Shown: positions 22,266 through 32,279 of the stretch, piece by piece
Position numbering within the stretch: the stretch's first letter is position 1
How the letters are laid out: every line of letters starts with the position of its first letter
Assembly: GCA_013115125.1 (NCBI GenBank)
Contig: JABANN010000209.1
Coordinates: forward strand, 1 to 52,826
Origin: Perkinsus olseni
Lineage: Eukaryota; Perkinsozoa; Perkinsida
Length of the DNA: 52,826 bases
Reading direction: 5' to 3'
The notes under the pieces: model-generated
Told to the model about the DNA's origin: nothing
The model's input: the letters and a program-made list of their open reading frames with translations, nothing else
The model's database searches: none
Translations under genes and position numbers: made by a program

Positions 22266-23677
22266 TCAACGGCCACCAGCGTCTTCCTCACACGACGTCC
22301 GAGTCGAAGTCTCAGCAGGTCTTTCCTGCTGTTGCCTGCCGGGCCTCGTACCACCATGTGGGCCTCCGGAGCTCCTCGGCTCCTCTTTCACCGCTGCGTT
22401 GGCGGCCTCCACGAAGTTGAACGGCATTATCCGCTGAGCCCGGCCACCGAACACCTGCCCCACCATTGGAGTTCTCTCATCCTCATCAGAATCATAACTC
22501 CAGTCATCATCCTCGTCCACCGTGATCTCTACACCATGCGGAGCCAGGCCAAACTCCGCTCCCATGTCGTCAGCCAGGGACTCGCCGTTCTCCTGATGAT
22601 TTCGATTATGATGGCTCTCCCGGGGCGGCGGGGTAAATGGTAAAGTCGCAAAGTCAACGCCATTGAAGAAGGGATGCGCCTTGAGCTCCCCGAGGTTGCC
22701 AAAGCCAAGCCTGTCCGCAGGCTCAAGCACCAGTAATTTTCCTATAAGATCCCTCGCCGCATCAGACACGTCATCCGGCATGTCGTACTGTCTCGCGAGT
22801 ATCATCTGAAATGTCTGTCCCTCCGAACCCGACTGGAAGGGCGAATAACCAACTATCATTTGATAGACGATACACCCCAACGCCCACAGGTCCGAGGCGA
22901 AGCCCGCCACAGCAGAGTCGCTGAGCATCTCGGGCGACACATACTGTGCCGTCCCGACGAACGTGTTCATCCGCCGTAGTTGGGAGTCATCATCGCTTTG
23001 CGTAGAGGCTGACTTCGTATCGCCACTGGCAGCGCTCTTCTCACATCGATATGCCAGACTCGGTGAAATTGCCTGAGGATCACAGGCCCGACGATGCCTC
23101 CTGGGCGTCCCTATTACCTTGGCCACGTCGAAGTCTACCAGTTTCAAGTGTCCCTTATTTATTAGAATATTATCGGGCTTGAGGTCACGATGGGCCAGCC
23201 CTTTGGACCGAAGTTGGACAAGCATATTAACAATCTCTGCGGCGTAGAACCTCGCGAGGTCCTCGGGGACTCGTCCCCACCTCCCGATCTCCTCCGCGAG
23301 GTCGCCCCCTTCACAGTACTCAAGCGCAAAGTAAAGCCAAGTTCGGTCCTGAAAAACGCACCATGCCGGGATCGAGCCTGCGCCTTAGCACCTACCTGAA
23401 ACGTGAAGTACAATTTTACTATATTATCACAGTCTCTCAGTTTCATGAGAGTATCCCTTTCATTCAGCACTTGCGGCGTTTTATCGAGCTGACGACAAAA
23501 CCGATCGCCATCGCCGTGCCTTAGCCACCCTACTACCCGCTCCAGTGTCTTCTTATCTAGAATCTTCAGAGCGTACTCCTTCCAATCAGTTTTGTCCCGC
23601 ACATGCACGACCTGTGCAAAGGCGCCGGTCCCCAGTAGCGACCCGAATTCAAAATCAGACCGACTGTAGTGCCTCAT
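22266..23677 (-). CDS. PDK1: PDK1-type AGC protein kinase with DFD in place of DFG
   Basis: Two exons (23677-23396 and 23348-22266) are joined across a 47-nt GT-AG intron, giving about 454 residues. The glycine loop LLGTGAFAQVV is at residues 14-24, the ATP-site lysine in EYALKIL at 38, the catalytic loop HRDLKPDN at 147-154, and the activation segment carries NTFVGTAQYVSPEML, the diagnostic PDK1 wording. ASDLWALGCIVYQMIVGYSPF and LKAHPFF complete the fold. The metal-binding DFG reads DFD (166-168), an unusual change in an otherwise intact catalytic core. The tail (residues after about 350) is acidic and low complexity, and I see no PH domain, unlike animal PDK1. In known systems PDK1 phosphorylates the activation loops of other AGC kinases. 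ATG 23677 precedes the glycine loop directly. Confidence 0.82.
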
Positions 23678-23801
23678 CTCAAAGCGCCATGCAAACCTAC
23701 TGCCCAGGAGTCCGCCCAGGGGTCACCAAAATGAACGCAAAACGACAAAGTGAGGAAACGGAAGGAGGGGATACTTTACCGACTTATCTGCTGAAGGTAC
23801 G

Positions 23802-24417
23802 TTAGAGGTAGGGGTTGATGGCGACGACGCCCTTGTGGACCTGACGGGGCGAATTGGGCGATGGATGGTATGGAAGTGTGAAATCTCACCTGCTCGTAGG
23901 TCTTGGTGTAGGTAGAGTCCTCCCTAGGCTCGGTTACCAATACCACCGAAGCAGCCCTCTTAGTCTGGCAAGCAGTACCTGAATAACACCCCATCCAGGG
24001 ATCGAACCGGGGACCTTTCGATTACCCAAAGCCTGTCTTGATGGTACGTAGGCGTAGGGAATACCCTTCTTCTCACAGTAAGCCGGCACATGAGCGATAA
24101 CATCAACCGGATAGACATCAGCAGCCAGCAGTACCATACCCTTTTGACCTGATCAACAACACCACCCTTATCGAAGTACCCCCCCGCCACGCTGAAATTA
24201 CCTTTTCTGATGGCCTTCAATACCTCAGGCACGCCCCTCCGTAAACTCTTACACGTGGCAGCTAAACAAAAACAAAGATACGACCGCAAAGCTGATATGA
24301 GCTCCCCTTACCCTTTTTAACAAGCTTCATGGCCCTAGCGTTCAACTTGCCTCCCATTAGAGGGTCGGCAATAGGGGAGACGTAGAGGGTCGTGGAGGGG
24401 GTCTCATTATCGGACAT
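23802..24417 (-). CDS. NHP2: NHP2-like H/ACA snoRNP protein, copy A
   Basis: This is an L7Ae/NHP2-family RNA-binding protein of H/ACA ribonucleoproteins, which guide pseudouridylation and act in rRNA processing in the nucleolus. Five exons are readable: MSDNETPSTTLYVSPIADPL, SLRRGVPEVLKAIRKG, QKGMVLLAADVYPVDVIAHV with CEKKGIPYAYVPSRQALG, CQTKRAASVVLVTEPRED with STYTKTYEQ, and VHKGVVAINPYL before TAA at 23802-23804. RRGV-EV-K and GIPY-Y-PS are family hallmarks. Introns are 47-65 nt; the third (23979-24025) resembles a tRNA 3' half. Copy B lies 0.5 kb away on the same strand with the same intron positions, so the pair is a tandem duplication. Confidence 0.88.
23979..24025 (-). other. tRNA-3'-half-like intron of NHP2 copy A
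   Basis: The 47-nt intron runs GTAATCGAAAGGTCC, then CCGGTTCGATCCCTGG, then GATGGGGTGTTATTCAG. The centre is a Pol III B-box/T-arm sequence (GGTTCGATCCC) placed as in a tRNA 3' half. No 5' half or cloverleaf is present. Confidence 0.65.
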
Positions 24418-24424
24418 CGTCACC

Positions 24425-24910
24425 GGAATACACTAGAAGGCCTCATGGTTCCCCAGCCTATAACAATACACCGGGCCAGCCGGAAAAATGAGAGGTCCAA
24501 GCGATGGTAGAGACAGCCCGGCCCTGCGCCGCCCGAGGACAGCAGGGGCTCACCAACGCTAAGGAGACAACTGGTGCAAATGTAATTTTAACAATGTGAT
24601 GTCACGAGAAAAAATTTCCTTATGAAGCTGATAATCTCAGCATGAAACACGTTAGTGACAATATCAATTCTTGACAATAGTAATGTTCATAAGATAGATC
24701 CCAGTATGGGTCCGTTACCAGGATAACAACAACGATGAGGGCTGTGAACTACCTCCAACCCAGAAGCCCAGCAGCCTTATCCGTGCGTCCCAAGGGAAAG
24801 GAGATGAACTCAACCACGCTGGAAAAGTGATAGAAACCATCGTCTAAGTGGTGAATACTATTGCTGGTAATGGATGGGATATGACGTTGGGTGAGAGGGG
24901 AAGGGAGAAT
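24425..24910. other. Spacer between the two NHP2 genes
   Basis: No frame, RNA or repeat recognised. Confidence 0.4.
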
Positions 24911-24912
24911 CC

Positions 24913-25661
24913 TTACAGGTAGGGGTTAATGGCAAACACGCCCTTGTGGACCTGAGTCGGTGTATAATTTCGTGGCGCGCGGTCAAAATTCAGGGTCGAT
25001 TATAGGGCTCACCTGCTCGTAGGTCTTCGTGTAAGTAGAGTCCTCCTTAGGCTCGGTTACCAATACGACTGAGGCGGCCCTTTTAGTCTGGCAAGCAGTA
25101 CCTGAATAAAAACCCATCCAGGGATCGAACCAGGGACCTTTAGATTACCCAAAGCCTGTCTTGATGGTACGTAGGCGTAGGGAATACCCTTCTTCTCACA
25201 GTAAGCCGGCACATGAGCGATAACATCAACCGGATAGACATCAGCAGCCAGCAGTACCATACCCTTTTGACCTGATCAATACCATCTTTCCACCAAATCA
25301 CAGCAACCCTCCCCTCACCCTTTCTGATGGCCTTCAAAACCTCAGGAACGCCGCGACGAAGGTTCTTGGAAGTCGCCGCTGAAAAAACAGACAAAATCCG
25401 TCGAAAGTGACAGAGTCGATGACTTTTGAACGCGCTACTCGAAGGGAAGCTATATGAGAAAGCCTGATTAAGCCCACGTCAGGCATCGGGTATAACCACA
25501 ACACCAACAACCACTCGACCGAGGCTCAGTGAGCTCCCCTTACCCTTTTTAACGAGCTTCATGGCCCGAGCGTTCAACTTGCCTCCCATCAAAGGGTCGG
25601 CGATAGGGGAGACGTAAAGGGTCGTGGAGGGGGTCTCAGTAGGGGTCTCGGTATCGGACAT
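24913..25661 (-). CDS. NHP2: NHP2-like H/ACA snoRNP protein, copy B
   Basis: Same exon order as copy A: MSDTETPTETPSTTLYVSPI from ATG 25661, NLRRGVPEVLKAIRKG, QKGMVLLAADVYPVDVIAHV with CEKKGIPYAYVPSRQALG, TKRAASVVLVTEPKED, and VHKGVFAINPYL before TAA 24913-24915. The protein differs from copy A at a handful of residues, mainly in the N-terminal TETPTE insertion and in ATSKN against ATCKS. The first intron is longer (25379-25543, 165 nt against 49 nt in copy A), while the third is again 47 nt and tRNA-like (25102-25148). Both copies look intact, so either may be functional. Confidence 0.88.
25102..25148 (-). other. tRNA-3'-half-like intron of NHP2 copy B
   Basis: The 47-nt intron runs GTAATCTAAAGGTCCC, then TGGTTCGATCCCTGG, then ATGGGTTTTTATTCAG. 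Here the T-arm-like B box is followed after about ten bases by TTTTT, as in a tRNA gene terminator, and that run leads directly into the 3' splice site. Confidence 0.65.
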
Positions 25662-26044
25662 TGGACGTAGTAGTATGCAACACCACCAGATGAATGGGCT
25701 GCAGCAGTCGATTCACCCGGGTTCAAATCCCCCCAAGGACAACTACTGCTGATTGTAAGGAGACAAACAACAGCAGTAAAACGTCAAAGTGCTCAAACGA
25801 GAATTAAAAAACAAGCTCGCGTAGATGTGGTCAGAGTTGGCCGCACACAATTTCCCACCTAAAAGACCACACGCCCAACTGCGCAACAAGCTTCGACTCA
25901 GAACAGACTCAGAGAAAAGCAATCCTGTACACTGGTAAGAATACAACTAGTAAAACAAGGAACCCTTTTTTGCGAAAATAACGATATTATTCGCAAAGAC
26001 AAAAAAATCACTCGGGAAGGCGCCTGCGCTGTCTCACTGGTGAC
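25662..26044. other. Intergenic region with an isolated B-box-like sequence
   Basis: The plus strand carries GGGTTCAAATCCCCCC at about 25719-25734, matching the tRNA B box, but flanking arms do not pair into a cloverleaf. No gene seen. Confidence 0.4.
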
Positions 26045-29000
26045 CTACAACTTGGAAGTAGCTAGGAAGACTTCAATATCCTCCCTCACGCGCGTAGCAT
26101 CAGCAAGCGCCTTCTGGCAGACCTGATAATAGCGAAGATAATACTGACCGTTAATAACGGCGACCTAACACCCTCGATTGGTACACAAAAATGTTATCTG
26201 TTTTTCTTTACGTAATTTCATACCAAATTTCCCACGTATCATGACGGAAAGGCTCTCGTCAACTATTAGCATAACACTATCCAGTCGCCCGGTCGTAAAG
26301 ACTATAATCACCTTGTTATCAGCGGCAGCCTCATGCGCCTCGGTGTAGCTTTTGCCGATGATACGAGCACCTCTAGCGTCATCTCGAGACTTCGCAGTTA
26401 CACAAGACTGAAGGGAAAAAGATATTACGAAACGGCCAAAAGATACGCCCTCGTACCTTGGCTATGGCAAGGTTGGTGTCCGCGTACCAGCGGAGGAGCG
26501 GTGCGAGATTGAGGGGGTCCTGACACTCCGATCGGAGGATCTGCCACGAACAACAGCAATCGCCATTCTACTCCTCAGCACTACTAAGGCCCCAAAACAT
26601 CGGAATGGAAGATCCATGATCTATAGTACTTAAGTGATAATCAGTTTCCTACTATATTACTTCCCTTGTCTAATAATAAGTATTCTTTAATATCTTTTTA
26701 CCTATTTATAGCAAGGTTCAACCTTAGATATCGACGATTTCTAACAATGATATCCCTCTTGTCCATCTCATCACCAAATAATAATTTAACCGGTGAGAAC
26801 TTCAACCGCTCACAATCTAGTTGCTCATGATTGCTCGACGCACCACGACAGCCCAATTATCAATCCACAATTAACTGCCCACCTTGCACTCATGAGCCCA
26901 CTGAAGGTCTCTGAGTTCCGCCTGGGACTCCTCGTCGCGGTAGGCACAGGCTGTGAGGTTCTCATAAAGCGGCGTTAGGTCGATAGCTGGAGGGCACTTG
27001 AGGTAGGCCAAAGTGCTCGATACCTGAGAACACATCTATGCCGGTGTTCATTGGACTCAAGCATCACTGTGGAATATATCGATTAAGAATCATATCTTCT
27101 CATGAAAAATAATCTAACTACAATCATCGGTACATTTCCGTATAATATCATCAATCATCAACTTGAAGTATCTTAGGTCGACCCTAGGCAATCACAGGCT
27201 TACCATCTTGGCAGCATCTTCAGGTCTTCCCGTGCTCATCTTCCTCTCATCCGACGACAGCCTCCTCCACAAACCTCTTATGGCATACCTAATTTTGCAT
27301 AACTCCTAACCTTCAGAGGGCCACCAAAATCTATCCTCACCATTGAAGGAAGGTGGTGTAGGTCTTAATGGCGGTAAGCCTGGCCGAGTCATGCATCCAA
27401 TTCTTACCGAGAATCCGGATCTGTTTATCTGATCGATTCTACAAGATACCATACCCAACACACCCTAGGTTGACACGAGTAGCTAAGATACCATACCCAA
27501 CACACCCTAGGTTGACACGAGTAGCTAAGATACCATACCCAATACACCCTAGGTTGACACGAGTAGCTAAGATACCATACCCAACACACCCTAGGTTGAC
27601 ACGCGTAGCTAAGATATCAATGCGTTCTAACCGAATATATAGTGTTTACTAATCCGACAAAGATACGCTCTCCCCTCACTCATGCAACCCACAGACTGAC
27701 CTGTAAACACCGGTTGTCCCTTAGCGTCCTTCAGCTTGGTATCCTTGGGGTCCGCAGCCTTAAGAATATCTCTCGCCTTCAGAACCCTGTCCATTATGTC
27801 CGGCCGAAAGACAGAGTACTGGTACCTACTCCTGAGGATCATCAAACGCCGACAGGAGAGGCCGATCTCACATCACGCCTTCCTTGGGAAGATTCCCTTG
27901 CCGGGATTCGAACTTGGCTTCATTCCGATACAGCGAGTACATATTATCGCTCAACATCCACCCCGGCGTCACTTCATTAATAGCCGGAGACAGACCAGCG
28001 ATGCACTCAGTAGACTCGTTAACGAGACTGAACGGCAACTAAAAAAAGAAAATTTGCTTCGCTCCGCCGTCGACCCTTCCCTCCCGCCTACCCCTATGGC
28101 CTGGGGCAAACAGCTGACTCCAGTGGCGATCAGAGAGTAAGGCGAGTCCACCAAATTACAGGGGTACTTGATGTTGGTAGCCAACCCAAAGAACGTCCCC
28201 TCCCCCGGCCAGTTCTCCTGGTCCGGCGCCTTTCCAGTATGGTTAGAGCCCACATTAGCACCGTAGCCGATGTTGCCCCTCCCCGCCGGCCAGAAGCACG
28301 CGATGAGCAAGGCTTGGTGGTGGAAGCCTACGAAGGGTCCGACCAAGGAGGCCGTCACCTCACCCTGACCAGACCAGAATGAACGCACAAAATCTCGCAC
28401 TATAACTCACCTCAGCAATCCCCGAGCACGGCCCGACGATAGAATCAAAGACTTTGCCGTGTCGCTCGACATGTACTGTAGGGCAGAGGGTCGCGCCTTC
28501 TACTATTCCAAAGGACTCCACGCCCGCCTCTGCCACGACCAAGCCTCAACACTCCCTCAATCACCCCCGGACTACCTTTCTGCAGAATGGCAGTAGTCAG
28601 ACTGCAGTCCGCGACACGGTTGCCCTCTAGTAAAGCACTATCATGAATCTTTGAGTTCACAACTCTCGCGCTTCGACCTATGTAGCTGCACTTCACAGAG
28701 GAGCACGATAGAACCTAACAAAAGCGTCCCGCCGGATCTGTGTAGAAGACCATCGCCTACCACTGCGTTCTCATCCACGATCGTTTTCCCCTTCCCGGCG
28801 GCTTCGACCGCAGTCATGTACTCTGACACCGCCTTTTGGTAGGCAGGAGCCAACCCTCGATTAGAGGCCACCTGAGGAGCATCTTCTCGCCATCCTGTAC
28901 TGCGGCGAGACTACCTTGGCAGCTATCTCGATCGATAGCTCAGAAAACTGCTTAGTGTCTCTGCTGCCGGTCTCCTCGGCCAAGGGAAGGGTATGGCCGT

Positions 29001-29630
29001 TGGCGTAGGTGCAGTCGGGATGCGTGGATCCTTCCACTACTCCACATCGTATAAGGGCCGCCCCTAGAGACAACCTCTTCTGCAATCGGCACGAGTGACA
29101 CAAAGATACCTTTCCGAACGATGGTATTGGCAACCAGGCCGCAGTCCTTGACCAGAGCGCCCTCATCTATCACAACATCTTCAAGGACAGTATTAAAAAT
29201 ACCGCATCCGAGCTGTCGGCGTCCGTCAAGGGTAACCTAAATTCGACACCTACCAGGCCTCCTCTCGACCAGTGCTGAGCACCTTAGAGCCCTTCACTGC
29301 TGCTATCTCCACACGACCTTGGAAACTGCATCCCCTGATGAGGCCCTTCACTCCTAGGGGACGCTGTCCTATCACCCACACATTAGCCCAGTCATCAGCA
29401 GTACACCCAGCGGCTTCCAAGGCCTCAACCTGAGCTCAGCATACGGTTACTCTTTCAGGTAGAAGTCCGGCCCTTACCTCTTCCACAGTGACGGGTCTGA
29501 CTGTCCTAGGGGCGTTGGCTTCTCGCAAGGCTGTTAGGAAGGGCGACGAGTAAACGGATTTAGACACGAAATCAGCAGGGGTGTGGTGACCGCTGAAGGA
29601 AGCTGCTCTGGTTCTCGGCAAGGCGGACAT
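26045..29630 (-). CDS. DUF4954 left-handed beta-helix protein, many exons
   Basis: The minus strand follows the DUF4954 family in order. N terminus: MSALPRTRAASFSGHH (basic, transit-like), then TVEEVEALEAAGCTADDW across a 48-nt intron. Middle: hexapeptide-like beta-helix coils such as SYIGRSARVVNSKIHDSALL, IVGPCSGIAEGEVTASLVGP, GRGNIGYGANVGSNHTGK and FFGLATNIKYP, SPYSLIATGV. C-terminal part: NMYSLYRNEAKFESRQG, VFRPDIMDRVLKARDILK, NWMHDSARLTAIKTYTTFL, DPLNLAPLLRWYADTNLAIA and ALADATRVREDIEVFLATS before TAG 26045-26047. The family is best known to me from Bacteroidetes, where its role is unclear; the coils resemble sugar-nucleotide acyltransferases without a proven activity. A minisatellite lies in one intron. 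Start ATG 29630 is the first Met of the frame. Confidence 0.78.
27168..27185 (+). repeat. Dispersed GTATCTTAGGTCGA motif copy in a DUF4954 intron
   Basis: Identical over 18 bases to 3688-3705. It lies in the intron region of the minus-strand DUF4954 gene, antisense to the gene. Confidence 0.8.
27443..27610. repeat. 42-bp minisatellite in a DUF4954 intron
   Basis: Four near-identical units start at 27443, 27485, 27527 and 27569 (AAGATACCATACCC... ...CTAGGTTGACACGAG), with a truncated fifth at 27611. The block lies between the exon with VFRPDIMDRVLK and the exon with NWMHDSARLT. The unit shares GATAC and AGGTTGA words with the dispersed GTATCTTAGGT motif. Confidence 0.9.
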
Positions 29631-30584
29631 AGTAATGGCAAACAATCGACTGAGGGAAATGTGGGGCAAGGAAGACTGGCGATGATAGGACCCAACTCAG
29701 AAGGAGCCAAGGGTCATCGATCACGAGGGCGAGCGCTAATCACCACGATGACCCAGACTCCAGACTCCTCAGACTTCCTAGACCTCCGGGCTGGTCAATA
29801 AACCGTTCCTGAGTTTCAGGAACGAAAATGCACTAACGGCACACGCCCCCCATTGGTCCCAGTGCCTGATTGTGGCTGATGGGGGTCACTGGCCAGCATT
29901 GCTGGCCCAGCAATCGGCCGAAACTGGGGCCGGGCTTGCCATCACTCGTGTGTGATGACCGAGGATGGCTCGACGGCAGTGTGCGCCCTCTTCTCTGTTA
30001 TTTACTCTCTCATTACCTCCGAAGATTACTCCTTTCGCGTCTGCAATGCTCTAACGCTAGGCAACAGACACGCTGAATAAAAGTATTGGCGAGTCACATG
30101 GGTGTAAGGACTGCTACGAGCAAGACGTGAGGGTACATCTTGCGAAGGACAAATTGAGCTGTCGAGAAGCAAGACGGAGCTTCAACCGACGGATACATTC
30201 TGACCACCATTTTCAGTGTTGCCTGCAGAGTTCTTCATTAAAGCCCTCGCTGCTGCTGCTGCTGCTGCTGCTGCTGTAGTGCCCTCCGGTCTCGCGCGAA
30301 GCCTTTCCGGTCGCATAGACTTCAGCCCCCCTGCAGACGTAAGACTGATGATGAGGCTGACTCTTATTCCTCGATCATCGACTCATCATCTCCATGCTTT
30401 CTCGAATGGAGTGGCGTGAAACCCCCGATATGTTCTGGTTCCGGAATTTCCCGTCGCTATTGTTCACAGAATTTTTCTTGTTATTATCGCAATTGTCGTT
30501 GTTGTTGATGATGATGATGATGATGCGATTATTGTTGTTGTTGGTGTTGTTGTTGATGATGATGCGATTGTTATTGTTATGTTT
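29631..30584. other. Intergenic region with a hairpin cluster and simple repeats
   Basis: Upstream of DUF4954. Holds four stem-loops (listed separately), a (CTG)n run at about 30246-30277 and GAT/GTT-rich simple sequence at about 30500-30570. No gene seen. Confidence 0.4.
29805..29957. other. Cluster of four perfect stem-loops
   Basis: GTTCCTGA/TCAGGAAC (29805-29823), CCCCCAT/ATGGGGG (29847-29885), GGCCAGC/GCTGGCC (29891-29907) and CATCAC/GTGATG (29940-29957). All stems are perfect; the third lies just after the second. A structured RNA or a regulatory site upstream of the DUF4954 gene are both possible. Confidence 0.45.
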
Positions 30585-30627
30585 ACAGTAATACTAACGC
30601 TACGGGAGTTACCAATGGTAACCTAGC

Positions 30628-32017
30628 ATGCTCATACTCTCAGAGACTACGAGTGTGGATTTCGTGCATAGCCATCGGAATTCCGTGATAGGAGGGAGCG
30701 GACTCATCTTCCTTGGCACGCACTTATGGAGAGACCTGTTCAGCCTCAGGGAACTAAATGAAATGATGAGGCAGAAGGGTGACTCCCAGTTCGCAACAGC
30801 ACCGAACAGGCTGAGAATCGGTGCTCAGACTCCCGACGACATTGCTCGATTCCGCTCTCGTGTTGTTGCTGAGGCCCCTGCGGATTGCTTGAGGCTCTTT
30901 CGAACAAATGCGGCTTGTGAGTCCTTCAAAAACCGCATGATGGATCGGATACGAGGAACCCTTTACGAGGTTACTGCAGTAACCTCGCCGGATCTCAACG
31001 TGACTGACGTGCAAGCAGGTGGCATTCGCTCTCTTCTCAAATTTAAGGTTGGTGCCCGGATAATGGTCGTTCGGAACATTGACATCAACCAAGGAATAGT
31101 CAGCGGCGCTTCTGCGACGATTGTGAAAGTTGGGCTCCGTAGAGGTGAAGATCGCGAGAATGTGGGGGCTATGAAGATGCACTGTCTACATAACACAATG
31201 GAATTGTGCTCATACGCTACTACCTGGTTCATTGAGACGGTGAGAGAGTCGTATCGCATCAACGAGAAGTCACGCTACTCAGCCGCAGAGCGCACCTTGG
31301 TGGTCCTGGCTCGAGTCTAGCTGGGTATAACGACCAACAGTCACCCCCTTCTCTTTCCATCGAATAGTCTCGTACGCAGCCTCTCATGAATCACCAGTTT
31401 CCTCCGTCATGACAGTTTTCTCTTCTGATCTTGCGTTTCCCCGAGAAGAGGGGAATCTGCACTGTCTACATAACACAATGGAATTGTGCTCATACAAGCC
31501 TCGCATTGTCATTCCATTCTCTCAACAATTACGCTCCCTATCTGCTCTAGTATCTCGTTCACTATGAGCTCAATCCACTTATGTTGTGTTCTACAACTAC
31601 ACCTACTGCAACGAGATAGTGCAAAGATCTGCTGTTCGAGTCGCGATATTGTCTACGTTGCGGTTGCTATGGATGAGTCTGACGAAACCATACATATATA
31701 ACCCGCAACAGTGAAGTTTATGGTGGGAAAGCGGACGGTGGGATGTCTGGCAGACATTGTCTGCAATTACCTTTCGTGCCGGATTTCGGGTGCACAATAC
31801 ACGAATCGCAAGGGAAGAGCTTGAGCTCCGTAGCTGTCGACCTTCGCACACCAACACCCTGCCCGACACCTGCCGGTTTGATATATGTCGCATTCTCCCG
31901 CGCAAGGTCCTTGTCTGGACTCCACATAATTTAGTTGCGTATTTTGATGAGAAGTTTATCCGAACCTCACCTAAAGCCCTTGCTGAGATGGAGCGCCTCC
32001 GTGGCCGGTGCAACTAG
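30628..32017 (+). pseudogene. PIF1-type helicase C-terminal remnant (Helitron-like transposon)
   Basis: Plus-strand translation gives FSLRELNEMMRQKGDSQFA, LNRLRIG-like APNRLRIGAQTPDDIARFR, then FKVGARIMVVRNIDINQGIV and SGASATIVKVGLR, and from about 31743 LQLPFVPDFGCTIHESQGKS, VAVDLR and GLIYVAFSRARSLSGLHII. These are the late motifs of PIF1/RecD-type helicases (LRNID..GLVNG, TIHKSQG, YVALSR), as carried by Helitron transposons. The N-terminal helicase half, Rep domain and element ends are not visible. The block 31216-31740 does not read as helicase and is framed by a 38-bp direct duplication (31178-31215 and 31458-31495), so the copy is rearranged. In addition 30585-30680 is repeated at 32181-32276. 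A free-standing eukaryotic PIF1 is less likely given the repeats. Confidence 0.65.
31178..31495. repeat. 38-bp direct duplication framing an insert
   Basis: The sequence TGCACTGTCTACATAACACA... to ...GCTCATAC occurs identically at 31178-31215 and 31458-31495, within the helicase remnant. Confidence 0.9.
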
Positions 32018-32180
32018 CTACGCATCTTTATCATGTACTGACATTTGTCACCTTTTCGCCAGCGCTTTGATTTCCAGTTGAAAAAATTAAGTTCAAATGC
32101 GCCACTAGTAACACTTCACGCGCCCTTCCAAAAAGGTTTCAGCGAGGACGTCTCTTCGTAGCCCTTGTTGCTATGTGTTC

Positions 32181-32276
32181 ACAGTAATACTAACGCTACG
32201 GGAGTTACCAATGGTAACTTAGCATGCTCATACTCTCAGAGACTACGAGTGTGGATTTCGTGCATAGCCATCGGAA
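32181..32276 (+). repeat. Second copy of the 96-bp sequence found at 30585-30680
   Basis: The two copies differ by one base that I can see (ACCTAGC against ACTTAGC). Sequence beyond the repeat differs. Likely parts of two copies of the same transposon. Confidence 0.9.
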
Positions 32277-32279
32277 ATC

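Noticed and set aside
25690-25745. A complete tRNA gene upstream of NHP2 copy B
   Set aside because: The T arm pairs poorly and no acceptor partner exists upstream.
27443-27626. A CRISPR-like array
   Set aside because: Units are contiguous 42-bp repeats without spacers, in a eukaryotic intron; it is a minisatellite.
27890-27915. B-box-like GTTCGAATCCCGGC on the minus strand
   Set aside because: It lies in an exon of DUF4954 and encodes KFESRQ within a conserved segment, so the tRNA likeness is chance.
29430-29450. A possible 21-nt GT-AG intron in the DUF4954 gene
   Set aside because: A stronger donor (GAG/GTAAGG) upstream gives a 48-nt intron with the same acceptor and yields TVEEVEALEAAGCTADDW, which fits the family better.
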